NCBI GenBank assembly: GCA_014898425.1
Contig: RCSZ01000018.1
Location: 124,001-188,000, forward strand
From: Botryotinia globosa
Lineage: Eukaryota > Ascomycota > Leotiomycetes > Helotiales > Sclerotiniaceae
Direction of reading: 5' to 3'
Length of the DNA stretch: 64,000 bases
Position numbers and translations under genes: made by a program. Numbering within the stretch: the stretch's first letter is position 1; each line of letters begins with the position of its first letter. Below the pieces are notes generated by a model that searched no databases, was not told where the DNA came from, and was given only the letters and a program-made list of their open reading frames with translations. This document shows, piece after piece, positions 34,621-47,427 of this stretch.

Positions 34621-37608
34621 GCATTTGAATCTTGTTTGGGGAGAGTGAAGAAACTGTATAGGAAAGGGTAAGTTAGTGAGGGTTTAAGGAGAGGAAAAGG
34701 GTGAGAGGGGAGAGGGGAGATAGAAAATAGGAAATAAAAGATAAGAGATGGGAGATGGGGAGTATGTTTTATAATTTCAAGAATAGAAAGGATACGAAGA
34801 TGCGGATATTAGAACAAGAGAGAAGGAAAGAAGAAAGAAGAAATACCTATCTCTCGCCTATGACTCTCATTCCTAACTTCCTAATTCAACAATGAATGAG
34901 CTACTCTTGTTTTACTTCTTATACACGCTTCATTTTGGAATCGCAATTTCAGTGAGTAAGTACCTTTTTACTGATGATTATGATATAGCATGAACTGAAA
35001 GTTCACATTGATTTGCTCTTATCTCTAATATTAAGGGCAGCGGGAAGGATGCTGATGGGAGCTCTGATTGACTTATGGGTTGATGTTGGATAGAAGATGT
35101 TAAACGTTAGATGACAGATGAGATATTCAGTGATGTGTGAGTGCTTGTGGAATGGATACAGAGATATTGTAGGGAGGGGTTGGTTAGAGTAGATGGTGGA
35201 ATTCGAGGAGGATGAAAGAGGATGGTATCGTTGATGGGCTAAATGCCGATTAAGGCATCGCTGTAGGGGAAGGAACATCAAGGGGAGTGAAGAAGTAAAT
35301 GGCTACGAGATGTAAGATTAGTTGACCATCTAGATTGGCACTTCCGGCGACGTTGTGATGTCTCTGTAGTTCAGTCCAGTGAATGCTCATCTTTTGATCT
35401 TTATAGACATTCATGTTCGGTGTCAAGTTGGAGTATGGTATTTCATCCGGACGCACTTGAAGAATCTAGAGCGTTGATAGCATGCTATTCAGAGCAATAC
35501 GAACTTCCTTTATTGAACAAGAAAGCTCTAATCATCTTTATATACATCTATGATGATATGAGTCCATAGCTTCAGCCACCGGATATACAAATAATGGATC
35601 ATGGCTATCAGAGCTACACAAGAGATCCAGATACGGCGCCGCATGGAGCTTGGATAATAGTGGAAGTTGGCAAAGATAGAAAGATTGGAAAAGGTTTCAC
35701 AGCTTGAAGATTAACAGCAAAGTAAAGACAATCGACACCTACAGCTGACATAGCAAATCAAGACGTAAAAGAGAGAAGATAACGTGAAATAGCTTACTCG
35801 ACTTGGGAGTATATACATAACCATCCGAATCCACTCCAGGCATGCGAATTCTATCATGCAGAACAGGAGAATAGTATCATTCCGTGTACTCGTACTTCAA
35901 TGAGAGTTCAGAATGCTTACCAGAATTTCAATTCCAGACCACTCTTTTGGTTCGTGCGCTTCCAATTCCAAACTTTCTTTTGTAATGTTTGGAACTACTC
36001 CTACTCTAGTTTACTAGTTTATTCCAAACCTCACCTAGAGTAAAAAGTAAAGTTTAAAATCAACATTTAACTCCAACTCAGGGCCGGACCGCCATGTTAG
36101 TTCGTGTGTATTCCAGATCAGATAAACAATCATTCGTTAGTCGAACCTTGGAAGCGTACTTACTCGAACGTTAGAGTAACGGAAGCATCCATGGATGCTT
36201 TCGCTCCAATGATATCGCACCCCCAATTTTTATTTCCCCTCGTTGTTGTTCCTGTAAGCTTACCAAGTTCACCATCGTCCGATTCTAAAAGAGGAAATGT
36301 TTGTTTTGAAGACGGTGGAGTAGACAAGCAAATAAATGTAAGTGGACAAAAAAATATCCTATTTCCCGAGCTATCAATCCGAATCTACACCCGAAACGAT
36401 ATTCCCGCACCTCGCATCGAGCTTTACGAAATTAAGGAGATGGATTCCGCACTTTTTGTTTTTCTATCTCGGAGTCTCGAAGGGAACATTCACGTATTAT
36501 CGTTTTTGTCCACCCTCATTCGGACATTTCTACATTAGATTGCGAGTTCCTTGTTGTGGGGTACATGGCGTTTTTCCTGGGGTTTTCAAGTTCCACCTCA
36601 TCGGCATTTCCAGGGCCCAATGGAATTCACAAAGTGACCTTACCACTGCGTGCCTAGTCGAAGACTCGCGACAAGCAACTGGGTTCTTTTCTCCATGTTC
36701 CATTTGGGGAAAATAATGGGACAACGTGATACTGTGAAGATGGAATCCACCAATTGTCTTGAGTCGAAACAATGGAACGGATCAGACGGGATGAAAGTGA
36801 TAACATAACAGCAAGCGCTAGATAATATGATGTTGAATCGCAAGTGGTCGGCTAAAGGAGAATATACCACGTGAACCCCGCAAGATGCAGGAGTGATGAA
36901 GTTCATGCGACTACTTTCACGGCAAGGCCTGAGAAACACACCAAAAGTACGGCAGAGGAATAAATACCTCGATGCCGAGATGAATTTCCATCTACACATG
37001 TCGGCTCTCAACATGCCAAGAGAAGTTTCTCCGGTTCCTATTTCCGTAAACTTTATTGGTGCGCTTTTCACATTTTGGATATCTGGGGTCAGTTTCTATT
37101 TAGAGTTATCAGGCACAGGGCAAGGACATGGTTACTAGGACCGCGTGCCAGGTGGATAAGCACTGGGGAAGATATTCTGACACAAATCGATTTTCAAGAT
37201 GCATGTGGGATCCACCAGTCAAAAGCTTAGGATGCTCGGATGTTCGGTCACTTATTTGACATAATATTGATTCGAGCGAATGAATAGATGCGGCGGATGT
37301 GTGAGTGTATGTAATCAGAGATCTTCATTTCTTGTATAATCAGGCTATTATGACAACGAACTAAGGTTTGAGGGTGCCTGAGAATGGGACGGCTATCGAT
37401 TAGTTCCATATTGAGTACATGGAGATGAACCTCTAGTAATATTTTCTCGGCAGAGTAGTCTATCTGATAGGCAGGTAAGCAACTACGGAAAATAGAGAAG
37501 AGGCCCGGGATGAGAAGTACCTCAGTATATCCGTACTACATATAAGCTCCAGATCTCCCTCACAAACTGTTTCATCTTATCTCTTCACCATCATCATCCT
37601 ATCTCATC
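34621..37608. other. Gene-free interval of 3 kb
   Basis: ORFs of up to 144 codons overlap one another on both strands and none has a signal, domain or splice pattern. A GA-rich stretch runs from about 34670 to 34850, next to the hexamer array. I see no inverted repeats or RNA genes. The last 100-200 bp are the promoter of the arabinanase gene. Confidence 0.5.
37539..37546 (+). promoter_or_regulatory. TATA-like box of the arabinanase gene
   Basis: CATATAAG lies 63 bp before the ATG at 37609, followed by a pyrimidine/CATCATC-rich leader typical of well-expressed fungal secreted enzyme genes. The assignment is positional. Confidence 0.4.
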
Positions 37609-38828
37609 ATGTTTTCTCGGATTCTCCTCCAGATTTTGGGACTTCTTAGTCTCGTTGCTGCATATGCAAATCCAGGTGCTTGTTCTGGCAATTGCTACGC
37701 TCATGACCCTGCTTTGATCCAACGTTCAAGTGATGGAACTTGGTTCAAGTTCAATACCGGAAATGGTATTGGTATTTGGAAAGCTACTGCATTAGCTGGT
37801 CCTTGGACTTATGTTGGTGATGCTTTGAGTAAAAGTAGCATTGATTTGACTGGAAACAGTGATCTTTGGGTATGCTTCCTCCCCTTCACTTCTTCACTTC
37901 ATGTTATTCTCTCTTTCTACATAACATTTAGTTGAAGAATAAAGTCAAAGATATAAAATGGCATACTAATGAAGATATAGGCACCTGATGTTCATCTCGT
38001 TGGCTCAACTTATTACATGTACTATGCAGTTTCGAGTTTCGGTACCCAAAACTCAGCAATCGGAGTTGCAACCTCCGCCACCATGGAAGTAGGATCATGG
38101 ACCGATCATGGGGCTACTGGTATCGCATCCTCATCCGGCAAACTTTACAATGCTATTGATCCTAATCTTATCTTGGTCGGCAGTACCTATTAGTTTGTCT
38201 CTCCTTCCTATCTTTCACTCCCAATCCATAAATTCCACACAAACTAACTCCCAACCCACAGTCTCAACTTCGGTTCCTTCTGGGACGACATCTACCAAGT
38301 AGCCATGGCCTCAACTCCCACCAAAGCCGGCGGCTCCGCTTTCTACAACCTCGCTTATAATTCCAGCGGAACTCATTCGGAAGAAGGCTCCTACATGTTC
38401 TACTATTCCGGATACTACTACCTCCTCATCTCATCTGGTATCTGCTGCAACTACGAGAAGTCCAAGCCTGCTCAAGGCGCAGAATACAAAATTATCATGG
38501 GAAGAAGCAAAACTGCGACTGGAAATTTCGTGGACCAGAGTGGAAAAGCTTTGTCGGCTGGTGGTGGAACAACTTTGTTGGCTAGTCATGGGAATGTTTA
38601 TGGACCGGGTGGACAGTAAGTTTCTTTTCTTCTTCTTTTCGAAATATCTTGAAGACTGCTTCTCACATAGGAAACACATACTAACCACAAACTAGGGGTG
38701 TCTATCTCTCATCCTCCGGACCAATCCTCTACTACCACTACGCAAATCCAACAATCGGTATCGCAGATGCGAATTATCTCTTCGGATATAATTATCTCAC
38801 TTTCACCAACGGATGGCCTTCTGTATAA
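37609..38828 (+). CDS. GH43 endo-1,5-alpha-L-arabinanase, secreted
   Basis: The enzyme cuts the arabinan side chains of plant pectin. Four exons (37609-37869, 37981-38192, 38262-38615, 38696-38828) join to 319 residues. A signal peptide (about 1-18) precedes the five-bladed propeller. The GH43 acidic residues are in place: Asp33 in AHDPAL (base), Asp147 in NAIDPNLI, and the acid glutamate near 199 in [16 protein letters not shown] follows the first intron, and [11 protein letters not shown] and SHGNVYGPG are also family signatures. Length equals other single-domain fungal arabinanases; Botrytis BcAra1 belongs to this family, and this gene may be its counterpart. The third exon is preceded by a donor GTTTGT, chosen because it restores STYYLNFGSFW. 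No linked transporter or regulator gene is seen. Confidence 0.92.
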
Positions 38829-39306
38829 ATCATCTCTGGTTTTCTCTCATTCTCATACTATCTGATGACCCTCATATTCAAATTGAGAATCAGAAAGCTT
38901 TCACTAGGGAGATTTAAAAAGAGAGGCCAGGAAATATTTCTTGAGAGTCGAATTTTCATCGCTGGATGAAAGACTTCAAAAAAGGAGACGAGGAAAAGAT
39001 CTTGTATATACTTTTATGGTTTGCTGGGAGATTCGTTGTACATATATATTTCTTTGTACAAAGAGTATTTTTTGGTGTTTTTACGAGTAAATATCCTTAC
39101 TTGATTGACGCTTGTGATTTCATTCCATTGACTTCGAGTTCAATGTAAACTTATTCATATGAGTCTCTTCTGTATTATCACCAACGGAACTAAATACTTG
39201 ATTGCTATTCATCCCGAATGTATCAGACTGATACTTAGTCTATGATGGATATATTGAAATGGAGGTAAGACTTACAAATCCAATCAAACGAATCGTACAA
39301 GTATAA
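38829..39306. other. 3' flank of the arabinanase gene
   Basis: Gene-free; it runs into the inverted-repeat element at 39307. A 60-codon ORF at 38966 has no support. Confidence 0.5.
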
Positions 39307-39633
39307 GGGCTTGTTCGGATCGATTTGTTTTTAATATTAGAGCTAATATATTAATTATATTAGATTTAATAATTTTAAAATAATAAATACATCAATTTTT
39401 CTTAACTTTTTTTGTATAATAACCAACAACAATTTTTGAAATATTATAAAATAAATATATTTGAGAAAATATAATACCTCCTTTATTTTTATATATTCTA
39501 ATATTACTTCAAATATATTAATCTCAATCAAATGTATTTGATATATATTAACTTCAATATTTCAATTACCTTTGTCATTTTATCATTATTAGAGATTTCA
39601 TCAAATAAAAATAAAATCGATTTGAACGGGCTC
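39307..39633. mobile_element. Harbinger/Tourist-like MITE, copy 1 (327 bp)
   Basis: The ends are GGGCTTGTTCGGATCGATTT at the left and, reverse complemented, GAGCCCGTTCAAATCGATTT at the right. TAA flanks both sides (39304-39306, 39634-39636). GGGC.TGTTYGG-type ends with a 3-bp TWA duplication are the hallmark of PIF/Harbinger MITEs. The interior is AT-rich and non-coding. It shares terminal and internal sequence with the copy at 60243-60670, which lies in opposite orientation. Confidence 0.85.
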
Positions 39634-39636
39634 TAA

Positions 39637-41386
39637 ATAGTAGAAAATCTTTCCTACAGGTGAGAAATTTTATACTATAATCTTACATCGAATAATCTCT
39701 ATCAAAACCACGATTTCAAATAACAAGCATGCTAGTTATTAATTAGCAATATCACTACTACTCTAAATAATAATCAACCTAAGTCTAATACGATATATGA
39801 ACATAACCTTGGAACCCAGAGAAAAATCTTTAATATTACTAATTATTATTAATCTCGATATGAATATACTACAACATCCGTCTATATACTCAAATACCTC
39901 TCTTATAAGAGATTGTATATGTATTTCGTATACGTAGTATTTAAGAATAAAATCACTACCTTTAGAACGCATATTATACTCTATTCCATACAGTATCGAA
40001 TGCGATATCAAAATTACAAAATTACAAGATTACAAAAATATAAAAATATTAACATCACCATCACCATCATCACCATCATCATCACCATCACCAATCCATC
40101 TTCCAACCAAACCCAAACCAAATTCCAACAAACGATTCTTATCCCCAATCATCTACAGTACAACATCCTATAACTCCCCGTCGAGCCTACTCGAAGTCTA
40201 CACCCAGCTCTACCATAACGCAGTATCCAAACTCGGACTTTAATATCTTCTCTCTTTATAATCTCCCTCTTGTGCAATTCTTGTGCATCTCTTGTAAACC
40301 TTTTATCTTCATCGTTCTCCCTTCTACTCACCTTATAATCACCTTTCTTTTCCTATCCTCCCTCTCCCCTATATCAAAAAAATATCAAAAAAATATCAAA
40401 AAATATCAGAAATCTAGAAATTTCACAAAATTATTATTCCCTTTCTACTATTCTTCACCCCTCTCTTTCTTTTCTATTCCATTCCATATACTCCTCTCTC
40501 CTCTCCCTCTCCCTCTCCCTCTCCCTCTCCCTCTCCCTCTCCCTCTCCCTCTCCCTCTCCCTCTCCCCCTCCCTCTCCCCCCCTATTCCCCCCTATTCCC
40601 CCCACCCCCACTCCTCGCCTCCGCATTCTCTTCCTTTTCATTCCTGTCTCAAAACCCAATTCAACTTAACCTATCACATTGCATTCATTACATTACATTC
40701 ATTACATTCATTCATTATATAAAATTACATCACATCACATTATTTATTCAATATTTTAATAAAAACAAATCCCTCTCTTCCCTCTTCCCTCTTTTCCCTC
40801 TTCCCTCTTCTCCCTCTTCCCTCTTCTCCCTTATATTCTTCCCCCTCATCCTCCACCCTTCATCTATCGCCCCTCATCCATTATCTTTCATCCATTATCT
40901 ATTATCCTCAATCCTCATCTTCCATATATCATCTCATCTTACACATTTCATCTTTCATATCTCATATCACATTTCTTATTTCTATTCTTTTATTTCCATA
41001 ATGTATATCTGCATACTATGCCATCCACGATATTCACGCCATCAGCACTTAATAATCCACTGCACCAAATTGATGAATCCCATCCGTTCGTCCATCAATC
41101 GTACATGCGAATCATTGATGTTCAACCCACTTGACCGCCTTCCGACCTTCAAGATCAGTACTTTCATATCTCATGACTCAACGCCACGCCACGCCCAGCA
41201 TACCCACCCATCCATCCATGCACCATATGAAACCCAGCGCCTTGGATTGACAGACCCATTTTCACCACTATGAAATAAAATAAAAAGTTTGATATGAAAA
41301 AGTTTTTCCAAAGGATTTTATAACTGGCCAATTCTCTACATCAAGCCTCTCCTCCCATTCTACATCACTGCACCCCCAAAGATCTA
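39637..41386. other. Gene-free, low-complexity flank of eIF2A
   Basis: From left to right it holds AT-rich DNA, a CAT/CAC trinucleotide patch (about 40052-40090), A-rich ATATCAAAAA repeats (about 40370-40405), a CCCTCT array (40497-40570) and TTCCCTC-rich pyrimidine DNA to about 40900. A 333-codon ORF at 40272-41273 is a by-product of this pyrimidine-rich composition. Confidence 0.6.
40497..40570 (+). repeat. CCCTCT microsatellite, about 12 copies
   Basis: A tandem hexamer run lies within a longer CT-rich tract, downstream of the minus-strand eIF2A gene. It translates to PLPL on one strand and EGEG on the other, so the ORFs over it are spurious. Confidence 0.9.
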
Positions 41387-43589
41387 CTATCTATCAAGTG
41401 CATCCAACTCTGCTTGAACAGCGACTTTAGTAGCAATCTTTTTCACTTGCGTATCCTCCAACTTCTCACCACCAGCTCTCCTCATTTCCAAATCCTCAAT
41501 TGCTCTAATCTTCTTTTGCAATCCTCTCTTCTTCTTAGCAGATGGACTACCTTCACCACCTGGGCTTGTGACCGATAATTCCGGTGTTGAAAATTGTTGG
41601 GTTGGAGTGATTGGTTTTTGATTCGAGTTGATTGAAAGATTCTTCATTCCACCCGCACTGGTTGGTGTACCTGCGCCTCCATTTGGAGACACACCTCCAT
41701 TTTGACGTTGGTTTTGATGGGGGTGAGGATGTTGATGAAGGTTGTGAGGACCACCGTTACCATGAGTTCGAAGCTGGGATGGAGAACGCATGTTGTTGTT
41801 ACTCTTCGAGCGACTACGTTGACGATCCCTTCGATCTGGGCTACGATCACCACCTGGACCTCTTGGAGCATCTGCAGTTCCGGCACCAAGACCACCTGCT
41901 TTAGCCTCTGCATCCTTTGCTTTCTTTGCTTCACGCTTCTTCTTGTTCTTGAGTGCGGCCTTGGAAAGATTTTCATCTTCAACAGCACCTGGAACGGCAG
42001 GGGCAGCTCCTGGAACAGCGTTCTCGCTTAGATCAGCACCAGGGACTTGTCTACGAGATCGACCAAATCCATTGGTGTTAACCATTGATGTACCATTGCT
42101 GACGATATGAGCAGATCCACCTTCATCTTCACGCTTGAAGTGAGATGGGGTAGCTTGACCACGTGCTCCAGGGGGACGATAAGCTCCTGCTGGCTTGGAT
42201 GGCGTTTTCACAGTACCCAAGTAAGCAACAGCCGACGAATGTGGTTGAGGAACTGGGCTCAAAAAGTCACCGGCTGGGAAACTTTCGGGGCGTTGTGGCC
42301 TCCATGTAACGTGGTATAACTCGACCATATCCTCGTTGTACATAATTCCACCAGTGACGTGCCATAATCGAATACCGTTATCAACTCTCAATCTAGGACT
42401 GGTTGTAGCTGTCAAGATGTACTTGCTATCAGGACTCCACTCGCAAACACTAGGATTTCCACCTTCAATTGTGCAAATCTTTCTGTAATCCTTTTCGACA
42501 TCGTAGATGTCCATTTGACCAGCCAAGTTTCCGAATCCGGCCACCAAAACAAATCGACCAGTAGGGGAGAACAAGATCGTGTTTCTAGGACCAAGGGGGA
42601 ACGTATGAATAGCAACAGCCCTTTGGTTAAAGATGGTAGTCTTTGCTGGCATGTATCCGTAAATAACACCAAATTCTTTCGAGTTTGGTGACCATGAGAC
42701 GTCGTGAATTGGCCCCTCCTTGTCAAGAGTGATTCTAGAATCGAACCCACCATTTGCGCTCAACACATACAATGTAGTCTCTCCGTAGTAACTTTTGTTC
42801 GACTTGTCAACATCTGTTTGGGCGAGAACAATCAAAGTTGTACCCAATTGGTTCCACTTCAATTGAACCTTGTCGCCCTTGAAAAATGTCTTTTGTGAAA
42901 CCGGAGCATTGAATTGAGGAACGTTGAAAACCTTAACGGAAGATGGTTGGCCCTGATGTGAGCTGTTAGCAAACCTCTCAACTTCAACATTAAACATTAC
43001 ATACCTTGCGCTCTGGAACGAAGACAGCTACAGAATAGTTGTTTCCGGGAGAAACTGCAAAATCCGCAACACCCTCAACACGAAGCTTGTTCCAAACTGT
43101 ACGCAAATCTCCACTTTCGTAGAATTGAACCTCATTCGTAACATTTCGGGCGCAATATTTCTCATCGAAAGTATATTGAAGGTTCCAACCGGTTTGCGAT
43201 TTTTGCACAAATCTCCCAACAACTTCCTTCTCAGCTCCCTCCGCGATTTCCTCCACCGTACGCCAGATCTTCAAGTTCTTGACCGCATCACCATTCTCGT
43301 CCTTGGAGGGTCTTTCCCAAGTAATGACGTATGAACCGAGGGGGGAGAAGCCCAATTCGTAAACATTCGGTGTAGGAAGGGTAGTGATGATGCGACCAGC
43401 ATTTGTGTCAATGACAGACACTCCGTCAGTAGAAGCCCAAGCAAAGTACCGACCGCATGGCGAATAGGTACAGCAGCGAGAGTTACCTTCGGGTCTCTGG
43501 AAACCAGGCAAAGGTTGATAGACGGGTGCGGCATCCAAGATACCAATCCCCTTCAGTGTTCTGTATGCAATTTGTGTCGGAACTGCCAT
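41387..43589 (-). CDS. Eukaryotic translation initiation factor 2A (eIF2A)
   Basis: eIF2A is a cytosolic protein able to deliver initiator tRNA to the 40S subunit in special initiation modes. Exons 43589-43005 and 42952-41387 join across a 52-nt intron, in phase 0, to 716 residues, somewhat longer than the usual 600-650. Residues 1 to about 430 form the WD-type propeller: CTYSPCGRYFAWAS, IKIWRT-like blades, QLKWNQLGTTLIVLAQTDVD followed by SYYGETTLYVL, VSWSPNSKEFGVIYG, FSPTGRFVLVAGFGNLAGQ and CEWSPDSKYILTATTSPRLRVDNGI. The C-terminal part is lysine-rich (KNKKKREAKKAK), then Asn/His/Gly-rich, and ends in a coiled-coil-like helix (KKKRGLQKKIRAIEDLEMRR). The acceptor CATCAG was chosen over an earlier CAG because it keeps the conserved frame. 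Confidence 0.95.
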
Positions 43590-44049
43590 GGCTAATGAAA
43601 GTCACAGTAAAATTCTTTTCGGTAACAAATTGTGGATATTGTAAAGTCTTCTTTGTCGTGCGGGATGTCCTTAGGGGTTGGATTCGAGATGGCTTGAATG
43701 TCGAGACGAAATCCTTTTAATGGGAAGTTGTCTTGATGGAAGTGAATCGAATGAGTTCTTCGAAAATCTCGAGATTGATGTTGTTGTTCGTTGTGCGTGG
43801 GCGGTGACTGTGCGAGAAATTTGTGGAGAAAAAATTTGGTAAGGCTATTTTGTTTAGGTTATTGAGATGATGTCAAAATAGATCAACAAAAGGTTTTTTT
43901 CTATTTAATGTGATTTCTCGGTTGGATTTTCGTCAAGTCGACCGTACGATGAAGAAGAAGATATTTTAAATTGTGTGTATAATTGTCTTGACACTGATGA
44001 AGGGATTTTCGGGAGAGTACCGTTGAAATTGAGCGTGTGTAGAGAAAAA

Positions 44050-44085
44050 GGGAGAGGGAGAGGGAGAGGGAGAGGGAGAGGGAAA
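44050..44085 (+). repeat. GGGAGA microsatellite
   Basis: A short tandem run of GGGAGA passes into GGGAAA units upstream of eIF2A. It is the complement-type mirror of the CCCTCT array on the other side of the same gene. Confidence 0.85.
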
Positions 44086-44521
44086 GGGAAAGAAAAAGGT
44101 GGAAGGTGGAAAGTGGAAAGAGTTATTTTGTATTCTTTGTTTAGTTTGTCGCTTGTGCTAGTTAAGTAAGTATATTAAGTAATAAGGCTAGTGGGCTGAA
44201 GGTTTGATGTGGATGTATTTAGATGTGGATGTGGATGTGGATATGGATGGGAGGACAACAACTACTCTTTACACTCATCATAGTACATTATTAGTCAACA
44301 CTCGATAGAAGCTTACCGTTGGTCTGTAATATCTAGTTTTGAATGATATTATAAGTGAGTAGTAGGACCGGGTTGATCCTATTTGAATAATAATAAGGTT
44401 CGATACACCTCAGCCTTGTATGTATACTATCAAGAACCGATCTTCATTAGTCTTTTCCCGCTACCGATTCACCACAACCCCTTTATATCGATTCACACCA
44501 AACGAACTACACGATAAAACT

Positions 44522-44599
44522 CATCACATTTACATCTTCATCTCCTTACACTCATCCCTCCATCACATTTACATCTTCATCTCCTTACACTCATCCCTC
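44522..44599 (+). repeat. 39-bp tandem duplication
   Basis: Two adjacent exact copies start CATCACATTTACATCTTCAT (44522-44560 and 44561-44599), followed by the first bases of a third. No coding frame or known motif is involved. Confidence 0.9.
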
Positions 44600-45208
44600 C
44601 ATCACACTGCCAACGTCACTCGAATTCCAGCTATTCTTTCTTTCTCTCGAAAACTTTCACTCAGCCTCCACCATCTTATATCGTACTACCCCAGCATTTT
44701 AAATTACCGAAGTCTAGTGCTCGTGATACCGACGGTCTCAGAGACTCCATAAGGCTGATGAACCATCCCGTGTCTTCAAACGTCTGGACTGTAGTTCATT
44801 TTAGATTCTCACTTTGGGATTTCGGATTTCCGATTTCCGAGAATACAGTATTATCATTTCGATAACTCATTTTCTCAGATCAATCCCACTCTTCTCCGCG
44901 CATTCATGCCGATTCATAGGGCTGAATGATACTGTGTGATTATTGGTGGCTGATCATTCATATCATACCAAATTGACCTACAGATGACCATCCGCTCGTC
45001 TTTGCTTATTTCGCAGACCCAATATGCATCGAAAATACTCGAAATACAATTCCTGAAATCCCTCAAGTTCAAACATTATTCTATTATTTTCTATCGTTGG
45101 GTATCATCCGCACGTGTATATCACTTTTACAATCATTAGCTCATCCCTTATCGAAATCTCTCAAAAATCTTTCACACTCGTGCCATCATGCCTTTTCTTC
45201 CATCCCAG

Positions 45209-47427
45209 TCACAACCTCACCCCCTTCTCCATGTCTTTCTCGCTTGGCCTCTTCACTCCTCCATTTTCTGTATCCATCGCCGCTTTCTTTTCCTCCTTTC
45301 TCTTCGCCCTAGCAGCTCTCTTATAATTTTTCTCCTGTTCCTCCCTCATTTGTTTGATCAACGGACTCTTCGCTCTAATCTTGGATCCCCATTTATAGAA
45401 AATGAAAGGAATTGGAATAAGTATAACTTGTACTAATCCCAGAAGAGTTCCAGCCCACTGCGGTTTAAGTGCGCCGTACATCGCCGGTCCAGCCAATGGT
45501 AGTGTACCTCCAACAATTGACCTGACCACACTATTCCCCGCCAATGCCGATGCTGAATAAATACCGTATGAGCCGGCGAGATAATTTGTTCCGTAGATGA
45601 ATACCAAGGTATTCCCTGCCCCAAAAGGTATTCCTGCGAGAATAGGCCAAATCCAATGAATGGTGATGGGAACGCAAGTCCAAGAAAACCAGATTTGACC
45701 AATGGGACATAAAACAGCTGCTATACAAATGATGCTGACCGAAGCTTCGGGCGGGACTTTTCCGGTCTCGGGATCTTTCTTGTGCGAGTTGATCATTTTG
45801 CGAATGAGTGGTTCAGAAACAATTCCGAGCATGGTTCCTAATCCGATTCCTAGGAAAGCAAGACCGGTCTGACCAAGACTCCATCCACGCATGTCTGTGA
45901 AAATGATCGGGTATGCGACGAAACAAAGATAAAGAATACCATAGATGATCTAACCGTACTGATTAGTATAAATTGTTCCCGTGATATAAGCATCATGGCT
46001 CAATTATTCTTGTATATCAGATGGAGTTCCCAATAACCCGAACGATAGTTCGACAATCAGATACTTTCAATGTCTGGATTTAAGCAAGTCGTCTTGACAG
46101 CTCGGGAGACTGATCCATTGTGAATCTTGAATTGCTTGCAGACATCGAGAGCTCCAACTGTGGATCTGCAGTCCGGACTATTGGAAACTTGATATCACAG
46201 TAGCAACTTTGACGAAGCTAAGTTATAAGAATAACTTACAGCAATATACGTATTCCAAAACCAAAGAATTGGCTCTGTGAAACTTAGGATAAATGGTCGC
46301 GAAAGATTGATCTTTAGGATTTCAAAGACTTTAATCAAAAGTCAGTATCTGTCAATAGATAAGAATTTCACCATCCACTCACAGCTTTTCTTTTGATCAT
46401 ATCGACACCAATATCGTTCATCGCCCGTTTCTTTTCGCATTTTTGCTGCTTTCTTGATTAAAATGACTGGTGCATAAGTCTCCTTGACAAATCCGCACGC
46501 TATCCAAGCGCATGCGGAAAGTATCATCACAATCCAATTTGTCCATCTCCACCCTAAATATTCTGCAGCAAAACCACCAATAAGGGGTCCCGTTACTGGA
46601 CCATTCATCGGCCCGATACTCCAGATACTAAAGACCAATGCACGATATTGGTCAGTTGTGATATCTGCAACTGTCCCAGGGGAGTTTGATATCATAGCAG
46701 CACCTGCAAGCGCTCTGTATCCATATTAGTATCGAGGAAACGTGACGAATGGCTTTATAACGTACCCAACAAACCTAACACCCAAGACCTCCCCTAAAGA
46801 AGTTGCTAAAGCACACGGTAGAACCATCAAAGAGAAGAAAGCCAAAGATCCAATATAAACTGGTCGTCTACCCCAAATCTCACTTAATGGTGCAAGAACC
46901 AAACTACCAGTCGCTAATCCTAGTAAATATGTCGTCACACCCAATGTCGCCAATGGTTCACTGGTGACGGAGAATTCTTTCATCATTCCTGGCATACTGG
47001 ATGTATAGGACGAACTATACAAGACCGTAGACCACGTCGCAAAACTCACAGCAAAGATTGTATAAGATCGATACCACAAAGGCCAATTTCTGGGATCATC
47101 AGGATCATTGTCTTCGAAATCAACTTCGAATGATGGGTTTCGTGATCCAGTAGTCGCGTATGATGTACCGGTCCTCGTGTAACTTAATTGAGCATGTGCA
47201 AGTTGTTCGGCAACCGTTTCAAGATTCGGTGTGAGAGCGTGTTCGAGAGGAGCAAGAGGATCACTATGAATCGAATCGGATGATAAAGAGTTGATAGAAG
47301 GAGCATGCGAGAGGGGAGGGTAGTGGTTTTCATGATCTGATAGTGAAGATGCTAGAGTTACAGAAGCTGTATTTGAGGATTTGAAATCATGGAGATCATT
47401 CTTCTCAAGGCCTGTATCGTCCATCAT
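45209..47427 (-). CDS. MFS transporter, drug:H+ antiporter (DHA1) type
   Basis: This plasma-membrane carrier probably exports small toxic compounds using the proton gradient. Four exons (47427-46766, 46714-46383, 46328-46240, 45949-45209) join in phase to 607 residues. I start at the first ATG (47427); the frame is open upstream only to a TTG. A Ser/Leu-rich cytosolic N-terminus of about 120 residues leads to DPRNWPLWYRSY, the usual entry into helix 1. The loop 2-3 signature appears as LSEIWGRRPVYIGS, and GPMNGPVTGPLIGGF matches motif C of antiporters. About 12 membrane segments are visible. A basic/Lys-rich tail (RAARAKRKEEKK) ends the protein. The last intron (290 nt) is unusually long. Substrate unknown; close paralogs include multidrug and polyamine carriers. 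Confidence 0.9.

Larger units (their letters stand above)
43590..45208. other. Gene-free interval between eIF2A and the MFS gene
   Basis: The left part is the eIF2A promoter and leader. A GGGAGA hexamer run (44050-44085) and GATGTG repeats (about 44205-44245) are present, then a 39-bp tandem duplication at 44522-44599. No supported gene was found. Confidence 0.55.

Noticed and set aside
34349..34648. Overlapping ORFs encoding PNPN, GLGL and GIGI repeats
   Set aside because: They are translations of the TTGGGA array in different frames, not genes.
40272..41273. 333-codon plus-strand ORF rich in Ser, Pro, Leu and Ile
   Set aside because: It is produced by a CT-rich tract with a CCCTCT array; there is no domain, no signal and no codon-type signal beyond the composition, and it lies in the 3' flank of eIF2A.
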